A stretch of 64,000 nucleotides of DNA. It comes from Salinicoccus halitifaciens (GTDB lineage Bacteria > Bacillota > Bacilli > Staphylococcales > Salinicoccaceae). The stretch spans positions 1 to 64,000 of the forward strand of contig NZ_JAJNCU010000005.1 of NCBI RefSeq assembly GCF_021026095.1. The letters run 5' to 3'. The notes beneath the pieces are model-generated. The model did not search any database and was not told where the DNA came from. It saw only the letters and a list, made by a program, of their open reading frames with translations. Below, in pieces: positions 17,713 to 26,043 of the stretch (the first letter of the stretch is position 1; each line of letters starts with the position of its first letter). The translations under genes were made by a program, and so were the position numbers.

Positions 17713-19266
17713 TTGAATGGAAAAGAAAACCGATGGAAATTGGTGGAGAAACGCATATTAATTCCTTCTGTAATCATTATCATACTCATCAGCATCCCCT
17801 TTGGACTGTACGAGTCGGAATCACTCGAATTGCTGAACAGCATATTCGATGCGATCGTCACGAACTTCGGCTGGGGATACATATGGTATGCAAACATCCT
17901 GGTGTTCATCGGACTCTATCTGGCTTTCTCGAAATACGGGAAAGTCGTGCTCGGTGACCCTGCGGAAAAGCCGGATTTCACACTGTTCCAGTATTCAGCT
18001 TTACTTATTGCGATGGGGCTCGGCTCCACGATCATGAGGACGGGGATGATCCAGTGGGCGGATATCGCCAACAATCCGCCTGTCGGCATTGAAGCGGGTT
18101 CTCCGGAATCGATGTTATGGGGCAACTCCTACGGGATGTTCATATGGAGCCTCCAGACTTTCTCCGTCTTCGTCATGGCCGCTCCGGCGATCGCTTATAT
18201 CGTCCATGTTAAAAAGCGGCCGATGATGCGCATTTCCGAAGCGACGAGAATTTTATTCGGGGATAAGTTCACCGACGGCCTCGGCGGCACCCTGCTCGAT
18301 ATTCTATTCCTTGTGAGCATACTTTCCGGTGCTGCGGTCACTCTCGGGCTCGGAACACCGATCATCACGACGAACCTTGCTGCACTCCTGGATACGGAAG
18401 TGACATTCACCATGACGATGATCGTCACGATCATCTGGGTCTTCCTGTTTTCAATCAGTGCATACGTCGGGATCGAGAAAGGCATCAAGCGGCTGAGTAT
18501 CGCCAACATCTACCTGGCAGCGGCACTCGCCCTATTCATACTGATCGTCGGACCCGGGATATTCATCATGGACTTCTTCACGGAAACCGTCGGGCATGTG
18601 CTCAGAAACTATTTGACGTTCTCATTCTTTACAGAAGCCACCGCAATCGAACAGACATCGTTCATCAAAAACCATCTGGTGTTCTGGTTTGCCTACAACG
18701 CCACATGGGCGATGCTGCACAGCGTCTTTGCGGCAAGGATTTCAAGAGGACGCACGGTGAAGGAAATGATTTTGACCTATATGGTGGCACCGACCGCACT
18801 CTCATGGGTGGCAACCGGCATCCTCGGCGGAATCGGCGTCCATGGTCAGCTGACCGGAAACATCGATGTGCTTTCGCTCGCGGATGAAAATGATCCGACT
18901 TCAATCATACCGGTCATCCTTGAAACGCTGCCGCTGTCGACGATCATCATGGTGCTCTTCATCATCATCGCGACGATCTTCCTGATCACCACGCTTGATT
19001 CGACGACGTTCACCATTGCCGCCTACACAAGTAAGGAGAATATGAGTAAGCAGGACCCGTCGAAATTCGTCCGCATACTGGTGGCCGTCATCATTACGGC
19101 ACTCGCACTTGTGCTGATGCAGATCGGCGGACTCGCACCGCTCGAAGTGATTTCCGGCATGATGGGCATACCGATCATTGCGATCCAGTTCATCCTCGTC
19201 TATGCCGCCATCAGAATGATGGACAGGGACAAAGCCTGGAAATACAACATCAGGAAAGACGACTAG
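17713..19266 (+). CDS. BCCT-family transporter (divergent)
   Basis: The protein is about 517 residues with twelve predicted membrane segments. BCCT landmarks are present: GLGSTIM near residue 110, SAYVGIEKGIKRLS near residue 255 and ARISRGRTVKEM near residue 355. The family imports betaine, carnitine or choline, mostly with sodium. In the helix before ARISRGRT, BetP-type betaine carriers have three tryptophans; here only the last aligns as W while the first two read Y and N. The usual W..EP stretch is altered to IQWADIANNPP. The substrate may therefore differ. I favour TTG at 17713, eight bases after GGGAG; no ATG in frame fits. It has its own strong terminator. Confidence 0.82.
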   Translation: MNGKENRWKLVEKRILIPSVIIIILISIPFGLYESESLELLNSIFDAIVTNFGWGYIWYANILVFIGLYLAFSKYGKVVLGDPAEKPDFTLFQYSALLIAMGLGSTIMRTGMIQWADIANNPPVGIEAGSPESMLWGNSYGMFIWSLQTFSVFVMAAPAIAYIVHVKKRPMMRISEATRILFGDKFTDGLGGTLLDILFLVSILSGAAVTLGLGTPIITTNLAALLDTEVTFTMTMIVTIIWVFLFSISAYVGIEKGIKRLSIANIYLAAALALFILIVGPGIFIMDFFTETVGHVLRNYLTFSFFTEATAIEQTSFIKNHLVFWFAYNATWAMLHSVFAARISRGRTVKEMILTYMVAPTALSWVATGILGGIGVHGQLTGNIDVLSLADENDPTSIIPVILETLPLSTIIMVLFIIIATIFLITTLDSTTFTIAAYTSKENMSKQDPSKFVRILVAVIITALALVLMQIGGLAPLEVISGMMGIPIIAIQFILVYAAIRMMDRDKAWKYNIRKDD

Positions 19267-19279
19267 AATAAAATTCAGG

Positions 19280-19314
19280 GCCGCTGCAGACTGTTGATCT
19301 GCAGCGGCTTTTTT
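19280..19314 (+). terminator. Terminator after the BCCT gene
   Basis: GCCGCTGCAGA and TCTGCAGCGGC form a perfect 11-bp stem with a seven-base loop, followed by six T. The 52-bp repeat array begins 15 bases later. Confidence 0.92.
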
Positions 19315-19328
19315 GTGTTGTCAGCTTG

Positions 19329-19744
19329 TTTCGTAACCCTTTGTTGGTTTCGAGGTCAAGGTTGCGGATCGGCACCCCTTTTTCGTAACCCTCCGCCGCT
19401 TTCTGAGTCAACGTTGCGAATCCACACCCCAGTTTCGTAACCTTCTGTCAATTTCCGGGTCAACGTTGCGAATCCACACCCCAGTTTCGTAACCTCCTGT
19501 CAGTTTCCGGGTCAACGTTGCGAATCCACACCCCACTTTCGTAACCTCCTGTCAGTTTCCGGGTCAACGTTGTGGATTCAACCTTCTTTTTCGCAACCCT
19601 CTGTCGGTTTCCAGATCAAAGTTGCGAATCCACACCCCAGTTTCGTAACCTCCTGTCAATTTCCGGGTCAAGGTTGCGGATCCGCGCCCCTTTTTCGTAA
19701 CCTTCGCCGATTTCAACACTCAACGTTGCCGACGCGCTCTCTCC
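19329..19744. repeat. Intergenic tandem array, eight units of exactly 52 bp
   Basis: Unit starts at 19329, 19381, 19433, 19485, 19537, 19589, 19641 and 19693 each read TTTCGTAACC (TTTCGCAACC in unit six). Thirty-two bases into most units lies GTTGCGAA or a close variant, nearly the reverse complement of the start. Arms of opposite orientation therefore alternate, about 22 and 13 bp apart. The last unit is degraded. A 52-bp period is not a multiple of three, which argues against coding. The array fills the gap between the BCCT terminator and the mntA promoter. Confidence 0.92.
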
Positions 19745-19770
19745 TCTTCCTCCTCCCTCCATGTTTTCAG

Positions 19771-19799
19771 TTGACCCGTCCGTGAGTTTAGGGTATCCT
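19771..19799 (+). promoter_or_regulatory. Promoter of the mnt operon
   Basis: TTGACC (19771-19776) and TATCCT (19794-19799) are separated by 17 bp. The -10 box lies inside the DtxR-type palindrome, so binding of the regulator would block RNA polymerase. Confidence 0.8.
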
Positions 19800-19801
19800 A
19801 A
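19788..19801. promoter_or_regulatory. DtxR/MntR-type operator
   Basis: TTAGGGTATCCTAA is a near-perfect palindrome (12 of 14 positions) of the TTAGG-N4-CCTAA type that DtxR-family repressors bind. It overlaps the -10 box of the metal transporter operon. A DtxR-family regulator is encoded at the end of the same gene cluster. Confidence 0.75.
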
Positions 19802-19845
19802 CTTATAAATTAGATAACCCATATTTAATGGAGGGAGGTTTCCTT

Positions 19846-20769
19846 ATGAGAGGGATTTTTTTATTGCTTACAGGTTTGACAATACTGCTCACCGCATGCG
19901 GCAGCACAAGCGGTAGTGCCTCGGACGACGGCAGGCCGCAGTTTGCAGTCACCACGACATTTTTGTATGACATGGTTTCGGTGCTGGAGGAGGATGTTGA
20001 TCATTTCAACGTCGAACTGATCATCCCCGCCGGGGAGGATCCCCACGTATACCAGCCGAAGGCAAGTGATCTGATCAAGATCAACGAATCGGATTTCATC
20101 ATGTACCAGGGGCTCAACTTCGAGGGGCGGATGATTGACCTGCTCGAGACGGGCATTCCCATTGCCGATGATCTGGACACTTCATCACTTGAAACGATGG
20201 AAGAGGAAGGGGAGGTCGAAGTGGATCCCCATTTCTGGTTCAACATCGGCCTCTATAAAGAGGCGATGACCAATGTAATGAATGTCCTGATCGAGAAGAA
20301 CCCGGGTGATGAAGCGCAGTACCGGGAGAATCTCGAAGATTACTTTGAGGAACTTGATGACCTCGATAATTATGTCGAAGACCGCATTGAGGAAATCCCC
20401 GAAGAATCGCGCATCCTGATCACGCCGCATGATGCATTCGGCTACCTCGCCGCAAGCTATGACATAGAAGTGCATGCGCCGCAGGGGTTCTCGACCGATT
20501 CGGAAGTGTCCAACAACCAGATCCAGCAGACGGCGAACCTGATCCTGGAAAATGACATCAATGCCATATTCCTCGAATCGACCACCAACCCAGACCGCAT
20601 GACCCGCCTGCAGGAAATCGTCACTTCGGCCGGTGGTGAAGTCGAAGTGATCAGCGGGGACGATGAAGCGCTCCTGTCCGATTCACTCGCCCCTGCCGGG
20701 TCGCCGGGTGACACATATATCAGCATGTATAAACACAACATCGATACGATCGTCGATAATCTGAAATAG
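19846..20769 (+). CDS. mntC: Manganese/zinc ABC transporter substrate-binding lipoprotein
   Basis: The protein has 307 residues. A signal peptide ends in the lipobox LLTACGS near residue 17, so it is anchored to the outer membrane face by a lipidated cysteine. The TroA-type fold is shown by the metal ligands H in EDPHVYQPKASD near residue 67, H in VDPHFWFN near residue 133, H in TPHDAFGYLA near residue 198, and a late acidic ligand region ESTTNPD. It captures Mn(II), or possibly Zn(II), for the membrane permeases. The ATG at 19846 follows a strong GGAGGGAGG; an upstream in-frame ATG lies within that ribosome site. Naming of mnt/sit/psa subunits varies between species. Confidence 0.92.
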   Translation: MRGIFLLLTGLTILLTACGSTSGSASDDGRPQFAVTTTFLYDMVSVLEEDVDHFNVELIIPAGEDPHVYQPKASDLIKINESDFIMYQGLNFEGRMIDLLETGIPIADDLDTSSLETMEEEGEVEVDPHFWFNIGLYKEAMTNVMNVLIEKNPGDEAQYRENLEDYFEELDDLDNYVEDRIEEIPEESRILITPHDAFGYLAASYDIEVHAPQGFSTDSEVSNNQIQQTANLILENDINAIFLESTTNPDRMTRLQEIVTSAGGEVEVISGDDEALLSDSLAPAGSPGDTYISMYKHNIDTIVDNLK

Positions 20770-20780
20770 GGAGTTATTAT

Positions 20781-21503
20781 ATGGATAAGGATATTATTAA
20801 AGTGAATGACCTCATCGTCGCATATGATGACGAACCTGCCATATGGCACTTGAACATGGCTTTAAAGGAAAACAGCATCACTGCGATCGTCGGACCGAAC
20901 GGTGCCGGCAAATCGACGCTGATCAAATCGATCATGCAGTTGATCAAACCGGTATCCGGGGAAGTCTGGATCAATGGTTCAAAAAGCAGGAAGGCGCTTA
21001 AGGAAATTGCATATGTGCCCCAGAAAGGCGAAGTCAACTGGGATTTCCCGACGACCGTGCTCGATGTCGTCATGATGGGAAGGTACGTGCACAAAGGCTG
21101 GCTGAAACGGCCGAATAAAAAAGACCGTGAGATTGCGATGTCCGCCCTCAGGGTGATGAAGATGGAAGCATTCAGAAACCGCCAGATCAGTGAACTGTCG
21201 GGCGGACAGCGCCAGCGCGTCTTCCTCGCCCGTGCGATCTGCCAGAATGCCGGAATCTATATCATGGATGAGCCGCTCCAGGGCATCGACATCACCACCG
21301 AAAAATTGATCATCAAAACGATCAAGTCGCTGCAGCAGGAAGGCAAGACATTCCTGATTGTGCACCACAACCTCGACACCGTCGAAGAGTACTTCGACCA
21401 TGCCGTGATCATGAACAAGTCCGTCATCGCCGCCGGTGACATACAGGATGTGTGGACAAAGGAAAACATCGATAAAGCCTATATGGAAATGGGTGCGGGC
21501 TGA
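20781..21503 (+). CDS. mntA: Metal ABC transporter ATP-binding protein
   Basis: The protein has 240 residues. Walker A GPNGAGKST lies near residue 39, the signature LSGGQRQR near residue 138, Walker B IYIMDEP near residue 158 and the switch histidine in LIVHHNLDTV near residue 195. It powers manganese/zinc uptake through the two permeases encoded downstream. It starts 11 bp after the lipoprotein gene and overlaps the first permease by one base. Confidence 0.95.
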   Translation: MDKDIIKVNDLIVAYDDEPAIWHLNMALKENSITAIVGPNGAGKSTLIKSIMQLIKPVSGEVWINGSKSRKALKEIAYVPQKGEVNWDFPTTVLDVVMMGRYVHKGWLKRPNKKDREIAMSALRVMKMEAFRNRQISELSGGQRQRVFLARAICQNAGIYIMDEPLQGIDITTEKLIIKTIKSLQQEGKTFLIVHHNLDTVEEYFDHAVIMNKSVIAAGDIQDVWTKENIDKAYMEMGAG

Positions 21504-22372
21504 TGGAACTGCTGTCGAGTTATACATTCCTGATCGTGGCGATCGGGACGACGATACTGTCCTTTGCCGCGGGAGTGATCGGCACCGTCAGTGTCATCAA
21601 GGGGCAGAGCCTGATCGGCGATGCGATCGGGCATGCCACATTCCCCGGCGTCATCCTTGCATTCATGCTTGTCGGTGTCACGGATACGTTACCGCTCACC
21701 ATAGGTGCAATCATTTTCGGCGTCATTGCTTTCTTCTTCATACAGTTGATCACAAACCATTCGAAAGTGACGCTCGACGGGGCGCTCGCCCTGATATTGT
21801 CATCATTTTTCGGTTTCGGCATGGCGCTGAAAAGCTATGTCCAAGGCAACCCCGGGTTCAGCAACACCCAGGGCATCGATGATTACATCTTCGGCCAGGC
21901 CGCCTATATGCTGAGGCTCGATGTCTGGCTGATCATCATCGCATCGGTTGCGAGCCTGCTCCTGTTCATGATCTTCTATCAGCAGATCAGGATATACACG
22001 TTCGACCCCGTCTACAGCTCGACGATCGGCATCAACCCGGCACTCGTCAACGTGCTTGTGCTGTCGATGACCATACTGCTGATCGCTGTCGGCCTGAAGG
22101 CGGTCGGTGCAATATTGATCGTCAACCTGCTGATCGCCCCCGGTGTGATCGGACTCTTATGGTCGGACCGCTTCAATATCGTCCTGCTGATTGCCGGATT
22201 ATCCGGTGCGGTCTCCGCATTCATCGGCACATATATCAGCACGGCCTACGCCGGTTTCGCAACCGGCCCGTCGATCATTCTGGTGATGAGCGTCCTCGTC
22301 TTCATTTCCATGATGTTTGGAAAAAGAGGCCTTGTCACAAGGAAATTCAATTTGCGGGGTGATGCTACATGA
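21503..22372 (+). CDS. mntB: Metal ABC transporter permease (ABC-3 family), first subunit
   Basis: The protein has 289 residues with about eight membrane segments. ABC-3 landmarks are LIGDAIGHATFPG near residue 38, followed by the intracellular coupling region, and GLKAVGAILIVNLLIAPG near residue 195. It forms the membrane channel with the second permease. Translation is coupled to the ATPase gene at the front and overlaps the second permease by four bases at the end. Confidence 0.93.
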   Translation: MELLSSYTFLIVAIGTTILSFAAGVIGTVSVIKGQSLIGDAIGHATFPGVILAFMLVGVTDTLPLTIGAIIFGVIAFFFIQLITNHSKVTLDGALALILSSFFGFGMALKSYVQGNPGFSNTQGIDDYIFGQAAYMLRLDVWLIIIASVASLLLFMIFYQQIRIYTFDPVYSSTIGINPALVNVLVLSMTILLIAVGLKAVGAILIVNLLIAPGVIGLLWSDRFNIVLLIAGLSGAVSAFIGTYISTAYAGFATGPSIILVMSVLVFISMMFGKRGLVTRKFNLRGDAT

Positions 22373-23463
22373 TCGAAGTTCTGATAGTACTGATCATCGC
22401 ATCGCTCGCCACAAGCATCCTCGGCGTCTTCTTGGTTTTAAGGAATCAGGCCATGACGACGGATGCGATCAGCCATACGATACTGCTCGGCATCGTGCTC
22501 GCATTCTTCATCACACAGGATATACGTTCACCGCTTTTGATCATCGGTGCCGCACTTGTCGGGGTGCTCACCGTCTACCTGATACAGCTGATCAACCAGA
22601 CGGACCTGATAAAAAATGATGCCTCGATCGGCATCGTCTTCACCGCACTTTTCGCCCTCGCGGTCATCCTGATCTCGAGATATGCCGACCATGTCCATCT
22701 GGACATCGATGTCGTCATTGCCGGCGAGGTTTTATTCGCCCCGCTGAACCGGATAGAAGTGTTCGGCTTCAGCATCCCGAGGGCGCTCTGGCAGCTCGGC
22801 ATACTGCTGATCGTGAACGGCGCCTTTGTGGCATTGTTCTACAAGGAACTGAAGGTCTCTTCATTCGACCCGAAATTCGCCTACGTCATCGGTTTCAGCA
22901 CGACGCTCATCTACTATATGCTGATGACGCTCGTATCCATCACCGCGGTTGCCGCATTCGATGCCGTCGGTGCGATACTCGTCATCAACTTCTTTGTGGC
23001 ACCGGTGCTGACGGCCTATCTGATCGTGAAACGGCTGGACCATCTGATTTATCTGACCGCCCTGTTCGCCGTGCTGAACAGCACGCTCGGCTATCTGATC
23101 GGGTACAACCTTGATCTCTCCATGTCGGGTGCGACCGCGTCAGTCGCCTTCATCATCTTCACGATCGTGTTTTTATTCAAACCGGACGGCTACATCGTCC
23201 TGAAAATAAAGAAACGCAGGCAGAGGAAGGAATTCATGCATGCGATGATTCTGATGCTGATGAATGAAGACGAACACGAAACAGTCACCCCGGGGGAGAT
23301 TTCCAGACATTTCAGCCTCACGGAACCGGAGACTAAAAAGCAGCTGGAAACACTCGAAGTGGAAGGTTACGTCACAAGGGCGGAAGACCGCTACAGACTG
23401 ACCGTCAGGGGGGAGGAGTTCACGCACTACTCCCGCATAAAATATGGTTTGAAAGCTCATTAG
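22369..23463 (+). CDS. mntD: Metal ABC transporter permease with C-terminal winged-helix-like tail
   Basis: The protein has 364 residues. Residues 1-270 form an ABC-3 permease, with MTTDAISHTILLG near residue 31 and FDAVGAILVINFFVAPV near residue 198. After the last membrane helix a basic linker KIKKRRQRKEF leads into a cytosolic stretch of about 70 residues: TPGEISRHFSLTEPETKKQLETLE and YVTRAEDRYRLTVRGEEF. This has the layout of a winged helix-turn-helix followed by its beta wing, like the DNA-binding part of DtxR or MarR proteins. Permeases of this family without the tail are about 280 residues. The tail could sense metal, bind the regulator or bind DNA at the membrane; none of these is shown. 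Confidence 0.88.
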   Translation: MIEVLIVLIIASLATSILGVFLVLRNQAMTTDAISHTILLGIVLAFFITQDIRSPLLIIGAALVGVLTVYLIQLINQTDLIKNDASIGIVFTALFALAVILISRYADHVHLDIDVVIAGEVLFAPLNRIEVFGFSIPRALWQLGILLIVNGAFVALFYKELKVSSFDPKFAYVIGFSTTLIYYMLMTLVSITAVAAFDAVGAILVINFFVAPVLTAYLIVKRLDHLIYLTALFAVLNSTLGYLIGYNLDLSMSGATASVAFIIFTIVFLFKPDGYIVLKIKKRRQRKEFMHAMILMLMNEDEHETVTPGEISRHFSLTEPETKKQLETLEVEGYVTRAEDRYRLTVRGEEFTHYSRIKYGLKAH

Positions 23464-23513
23464 TTTTAGCGGTAAGATGATAAAGAGAGTGTTGTACAGC
23501 GGAGGTGTACGCT

Positions 23514-24167
23514 TTGAGTCCTACAAAAGAAGATTATATCAAAATATTATTCGAGCTCGGCGGCCGTTTCATGCGCGTCCCGAATAAGGAAGTTGCAGGC
23601 CGCCTGCAGATATCCCCGCCCACCGTCACGGAAATGATGCACAGCCTCGTCAAAGTCGGCTGGGTGGATTATATGCCCTACAAAGGCAGCATTTTAACGG
23701 AGGAAGGCACGGAACGTGCCAAGCAGATCATCCGGAAACACCGGTTATGGGAAGTCTTCCTGTTCGAGAATCTCGGTTTCGGCATCCACGATGTCCACAG
23801 GGAAGCGGAACTGCTCGAACATTCCACAAGTGACGCAGTCGCCCGGAAACTGGAGGCGTACCTGGATTATCCGGAGTTCTGCCCGCACGGCGGTGCCATC
23901 CGGACCAGTCAGATGGATGTCCAGGAAGACCGGACCATCACCATCTCCGATGCCGAACCCGGCAGAAAGTTCATGATTTCAAGGATCGTCGATGATGAGA
24001 AGCTGGTGAACTATTTCAGGAACCAGCATTTGAACATCGGTGATGAAGTGATTGTCAAAGAGGTGGACGCGGACATCGACCTGATCACTCTCGTCATCGT
24101 GAAGAATGGGGATGAAATCCAGATCAGCATGACGCTCGGGAAGTACCTGTTCGTCGAATCCATATAA
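23514..24167 (+). CDS. mntR: DtxR-family metalloregulator (MntR-like)
   Basis: The protein has 217 residues. The winged-helix DNA-binding domain covers about residues 1-70 (SPPTVTEMMHSLVKVGWV is the recognition region). A dimerisation and metal domain contains E and H ligands in HRLWEVFLFENLGF and EAELLEHSTSD, then CPHGG near residue 123. The C-terminal 75 residues form an SH3-like FeoA domain. It probably represses the mnt operon when manganese is abundant, through the operator at 19788. TTG at 23514 is the likely start, eight bases after GGAGG; the in-frame GTG at 23505 overlaps that site. Confidence 0.92.
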   Translation: MSPTKEDYIKILFELGGRFMRVPNKEVAGRLQISPPTVTEMMHSLVKVGWVDYMPYKGSILTEEGTERAKQIIRKHRLWEVFLFENLGFGIHDVHREAELLEHSTSDAVARKLEAYLDYPEFCPHGGAIRTSQMDVQEDRTITISDAEPGRKFMISRIVDDEKLVNYFRNQHLNIGDEVIVKEVDADIDLITLVIVKNGDEIQISMTLGKYLFVESI

Positions 24168-24170
24168 AAA

Positions 24171-24198
24171 AAGAGGGAAGCATCCGCTTCCCTTTTTT
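24171..24198. terminator. Bidirectional terminator between mntR and dps
   Basis: GGGAAGC and GCTTCCC pair around a four-base loop, with an A-run upstream and six T downstream, so it can end transcripts from both sides. Confidence 0.9.
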
Positions 24199-24209
24199 CG
24201 TGGAGATAT

Positions 24210-24677
24210 TTACTTTTTGACTTCTTCACCCATATAAGCCTGAAGCATCCAGTTGTTCTTCTCGATGTCCTTGATATATCCGATGAACATATCGGCCGTT
24301 GCGTCATCGCCCACGTCTTCTGCTTCTTTCACACCGCTTTTCAGCTCTTCTTTGATCAGTTCATAATCGTCGATCAGCTGCTTGACCATGGCACCTTCGT
24401 CCAGGCCGTATTCCGCTTCGGCAATGCCTGCTTCTTCAAGCGCCTCCGCCAGTTTACCGATCGGCTGTCCGCCGATAGCAAGGATCCTCTCTGCAAGATC
24501 GTCCACAATGACTGCAGTCGATTCATACAGTTCCTCGAACTTCGCATGCAGCGAGAAGAAATGTGCGCCTTTTACATACCAGTGGAAGTTATGGAGTTTG
24601 CCCCATAACACCGTGTGGTTCGCTAGCTGTCTGTTCAATGATTCGATCACTTTGTTCTTTTCAGTTACCTGTACCAT
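24210..24677 (-). CDS. dps: Dps-family DNA-protecting ferritin-like protein
   Basis: The protein has 155 residues. The Dps ferroxidase ligands shared between subunits are visible: H in LHNFHWYVKGAHFFSLH near residue 35, D and E in FEELYEST and DDLAERI near residue 60. Members assemble into 12-subunit shells, oxidise Fe(II) with peroxide and protect DNA. The ATG at 24677 follows GGAAAGGTG; an upstream in-frame start would extend it by six residues. Placement next to mntR suggests metal and peroxide control, as for MrgA in Bacillus, but I see no convincing PerR box. Confidence 0.93.
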   Translation of the reverse strand: MVQVTEKNKVIESLNRQLANHTVLWGKLHNFHWYVKGAHFFSLHAKFEELYESTAVIVDDLAERILAIGGQPIGKLAEALEEAGIAEAEYGLDEGAMVKQLIDDYELIKEELKSGVKEAEDVGDDATADMFIGYIKDIEKNNWMLQAYMGEEVKK

Positions 24678-24797
24678 GAAATCACCTTTCCTCAATGATA
24701 ATTTATAGCGTACGGTTCAATATCTATCTTTATCCATCGTAGCGTCACACTATTATTTTTCCCGGTAATCATGGGTTTAAACATAAAAGATCTTATA

Positions 24798-25580
24798 TCA
24801 GATCAGGTCCGCCTTCTGGAGGCCGTTCATGATGCCGTCCGAATCCACGCTTGAGGTCACATGCCTTGCGTGCGCCTTGATCTCCTCGCGCGCATTGCCC
24901 ATCGCAAAACTGTTCGGCACATACCTGAGCATCTCGACGTCATTCGCCCCGTCGCCGAATGCATAGACGTCCTTGATGTCGACATCCATTTTCTCGACGA
25001 TTTTTTTGATGCCTTCGGCTTTGGAGCCGTTCTTCGGTGAAACATCCATCGAATAGGTGTGCCATCTGATGAACTGGAATGCATCGGTGAAATGCTCCTG
25101 ATAGACACCCTCCTCCCCTTTCGGGCAGAACAATAGCGACTGGTAGATGCTGCGCCCGATATGATACTCCGGGTCATGGCCCGGCATGTAGCCGAGCTTC
25201 AGGGATGCGATGCCTTCAGTCATATAATCATGCTCCGGCACATTCGAATGCATATTCTCATCATCCAGGTAGACGATCGGATGGTCATTCTCCATCGCCA
25301 CCGCCGTGATGTCCTCGAGCCTTTTTGCATCCAGCGGATTGGTGTGGATCAGTTCATCCTCGAACACCACATAGTTGCCGTTCATGCTGACGAACGTGCT
25401 GATGCCGAGCTCCGCACGGAGATCTTCATACATGAAAGGCGAACGCCCCGTCGCGATGGCTGCGATATGCCCGGCGTCCTGCGCCGCCTTCACCGCTTCC
25501 TTCGTGGAGGCAGGCACCACTTTTTCATCATTGTAAAGCGTCCCGTCAATATCAAAGAAAATAATCTTCTGACTGCTCAT
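24798..25580 (-). CDS. HAD-superfamily Cof-type phosphatase
   Basis: The protein has 260 residues. HAD motif I is FFDIDGTLYND at residue 8, motif II ATGRSP near residue 45, and motifs III/IV are K in GSKAEGIKK and FGDGANDVEML near residue 208. The large C2B cap insertion between motifs II and III marks the Cof subfamily, which dephosphorylates sugar phosphates or cofactors such as FMN and PLP. The substrate is not readable. The ATG at 25580 follows GGAG. Confidence 0.9.
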   Translation of the reverse strand: MSSQKIIFFDIDGTLYNDEKVVPASTKEAVKAAQDAGHIAAIATGRSPFMYEDLRAELGISTFVSMNGNYVVFEDELIHTNPLDAKRLEDITAVAMENDHPIVYLDDENMHSNVPEHDYMTEGIASLKLGYMPGHDPEYHIGRSIYQSLLFCPKGEEGVYQEHFTDAFQFIRWHTYSMDVSPKNGSKAEGIKKIVEKMDVDIKDVYAFGDGANDVEMLRYVPNSFAMGNAREEIKAHARHVTSSVDSDGIMNGLQKADLI

Positions 25581-25602
25581 TAAACATTGCTCCATTCATA
25601 AT

Positions 25603-26013
25603 TTATAAAACGATGTCAATCCGCGATAAGCCGTAGTAAAGCACGATGATCAGGACGAGCCATATGACCACCATGAACAGATGACCTTTATCATGAAATG
25701 CTGAATACAGCTTCAAGTCGACGAGCGCACTGAGCACGAACTGCCATGCGAGCACCGTCGCAAGCACCCATATCGCAACTTCACTCCCCGTGAAGATGAA
25801 GATCACCAGGGCGAGAAGATACGTCACGAGCATAAGATACAGAAAGATGCGCTCAAGCTGTTTGATGTTCAACTCGCTGATCTTCAGGAAATCATCCTCC
25901 CCGGTATATCTTCTGTCATCGAAGGAAAAATAACGCTTCGTCTTCGATATATAGTGTGTATGGAATGACTTCAGGATCAAGCCTGCAAATAAAACGAATA
26001 ATAGTATATACAA
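25603..26013 (-). CDS. Membrane protein of unknown function, four helices
   Basis: The 136-residue protein has one hydrophobic segment at residues 1-15, a charged loop with SKTKRYFSFDDRRYTGEDD, and three more hydrophobic segments from about residue 55 to the end. I do not recognise a family. It begins with ATG at 26013 and lies just upstream of the HAD gene on the same strand, with 22 bp between, so the two may be cotranscribed. Confidence 0.6.
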   Translation of the reverse strand: MYILLFVLFAGLILKSFHTHYISKTKRYFSFDDRRYTGEDDFLKISELNIKQLERIFLYLMLVTYLLALVIFIFTGSEVAIWVLATVLAWQFVLSALVDLKLYSAFHDKGHLFMVVIWLVLIIVLYYGLSRIDIVL

Positions 26014-26043
26014 AATCTTCAGTCCTTCTCTGGTCTCAAATTG

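Noticed and set aside
19329-19744. CRISPR array
   Set aside because: Units are contiguous 52-bp repeats whose whole length is related; there are no constant repeats with unique spacers, and no cas genes are in the window.
19570-19785. Plus-strand frame of 71 codons in the 52-bp array
   Set aside because: Only an artefact of the repeat; no ribosome site and not conserved between units.
24678-24770. PerR box upstream of dps
   Set aside because: TATAAATTATCATT shows partial likeness to the PerR consensus but several mismatches in both halves; not enough to call.
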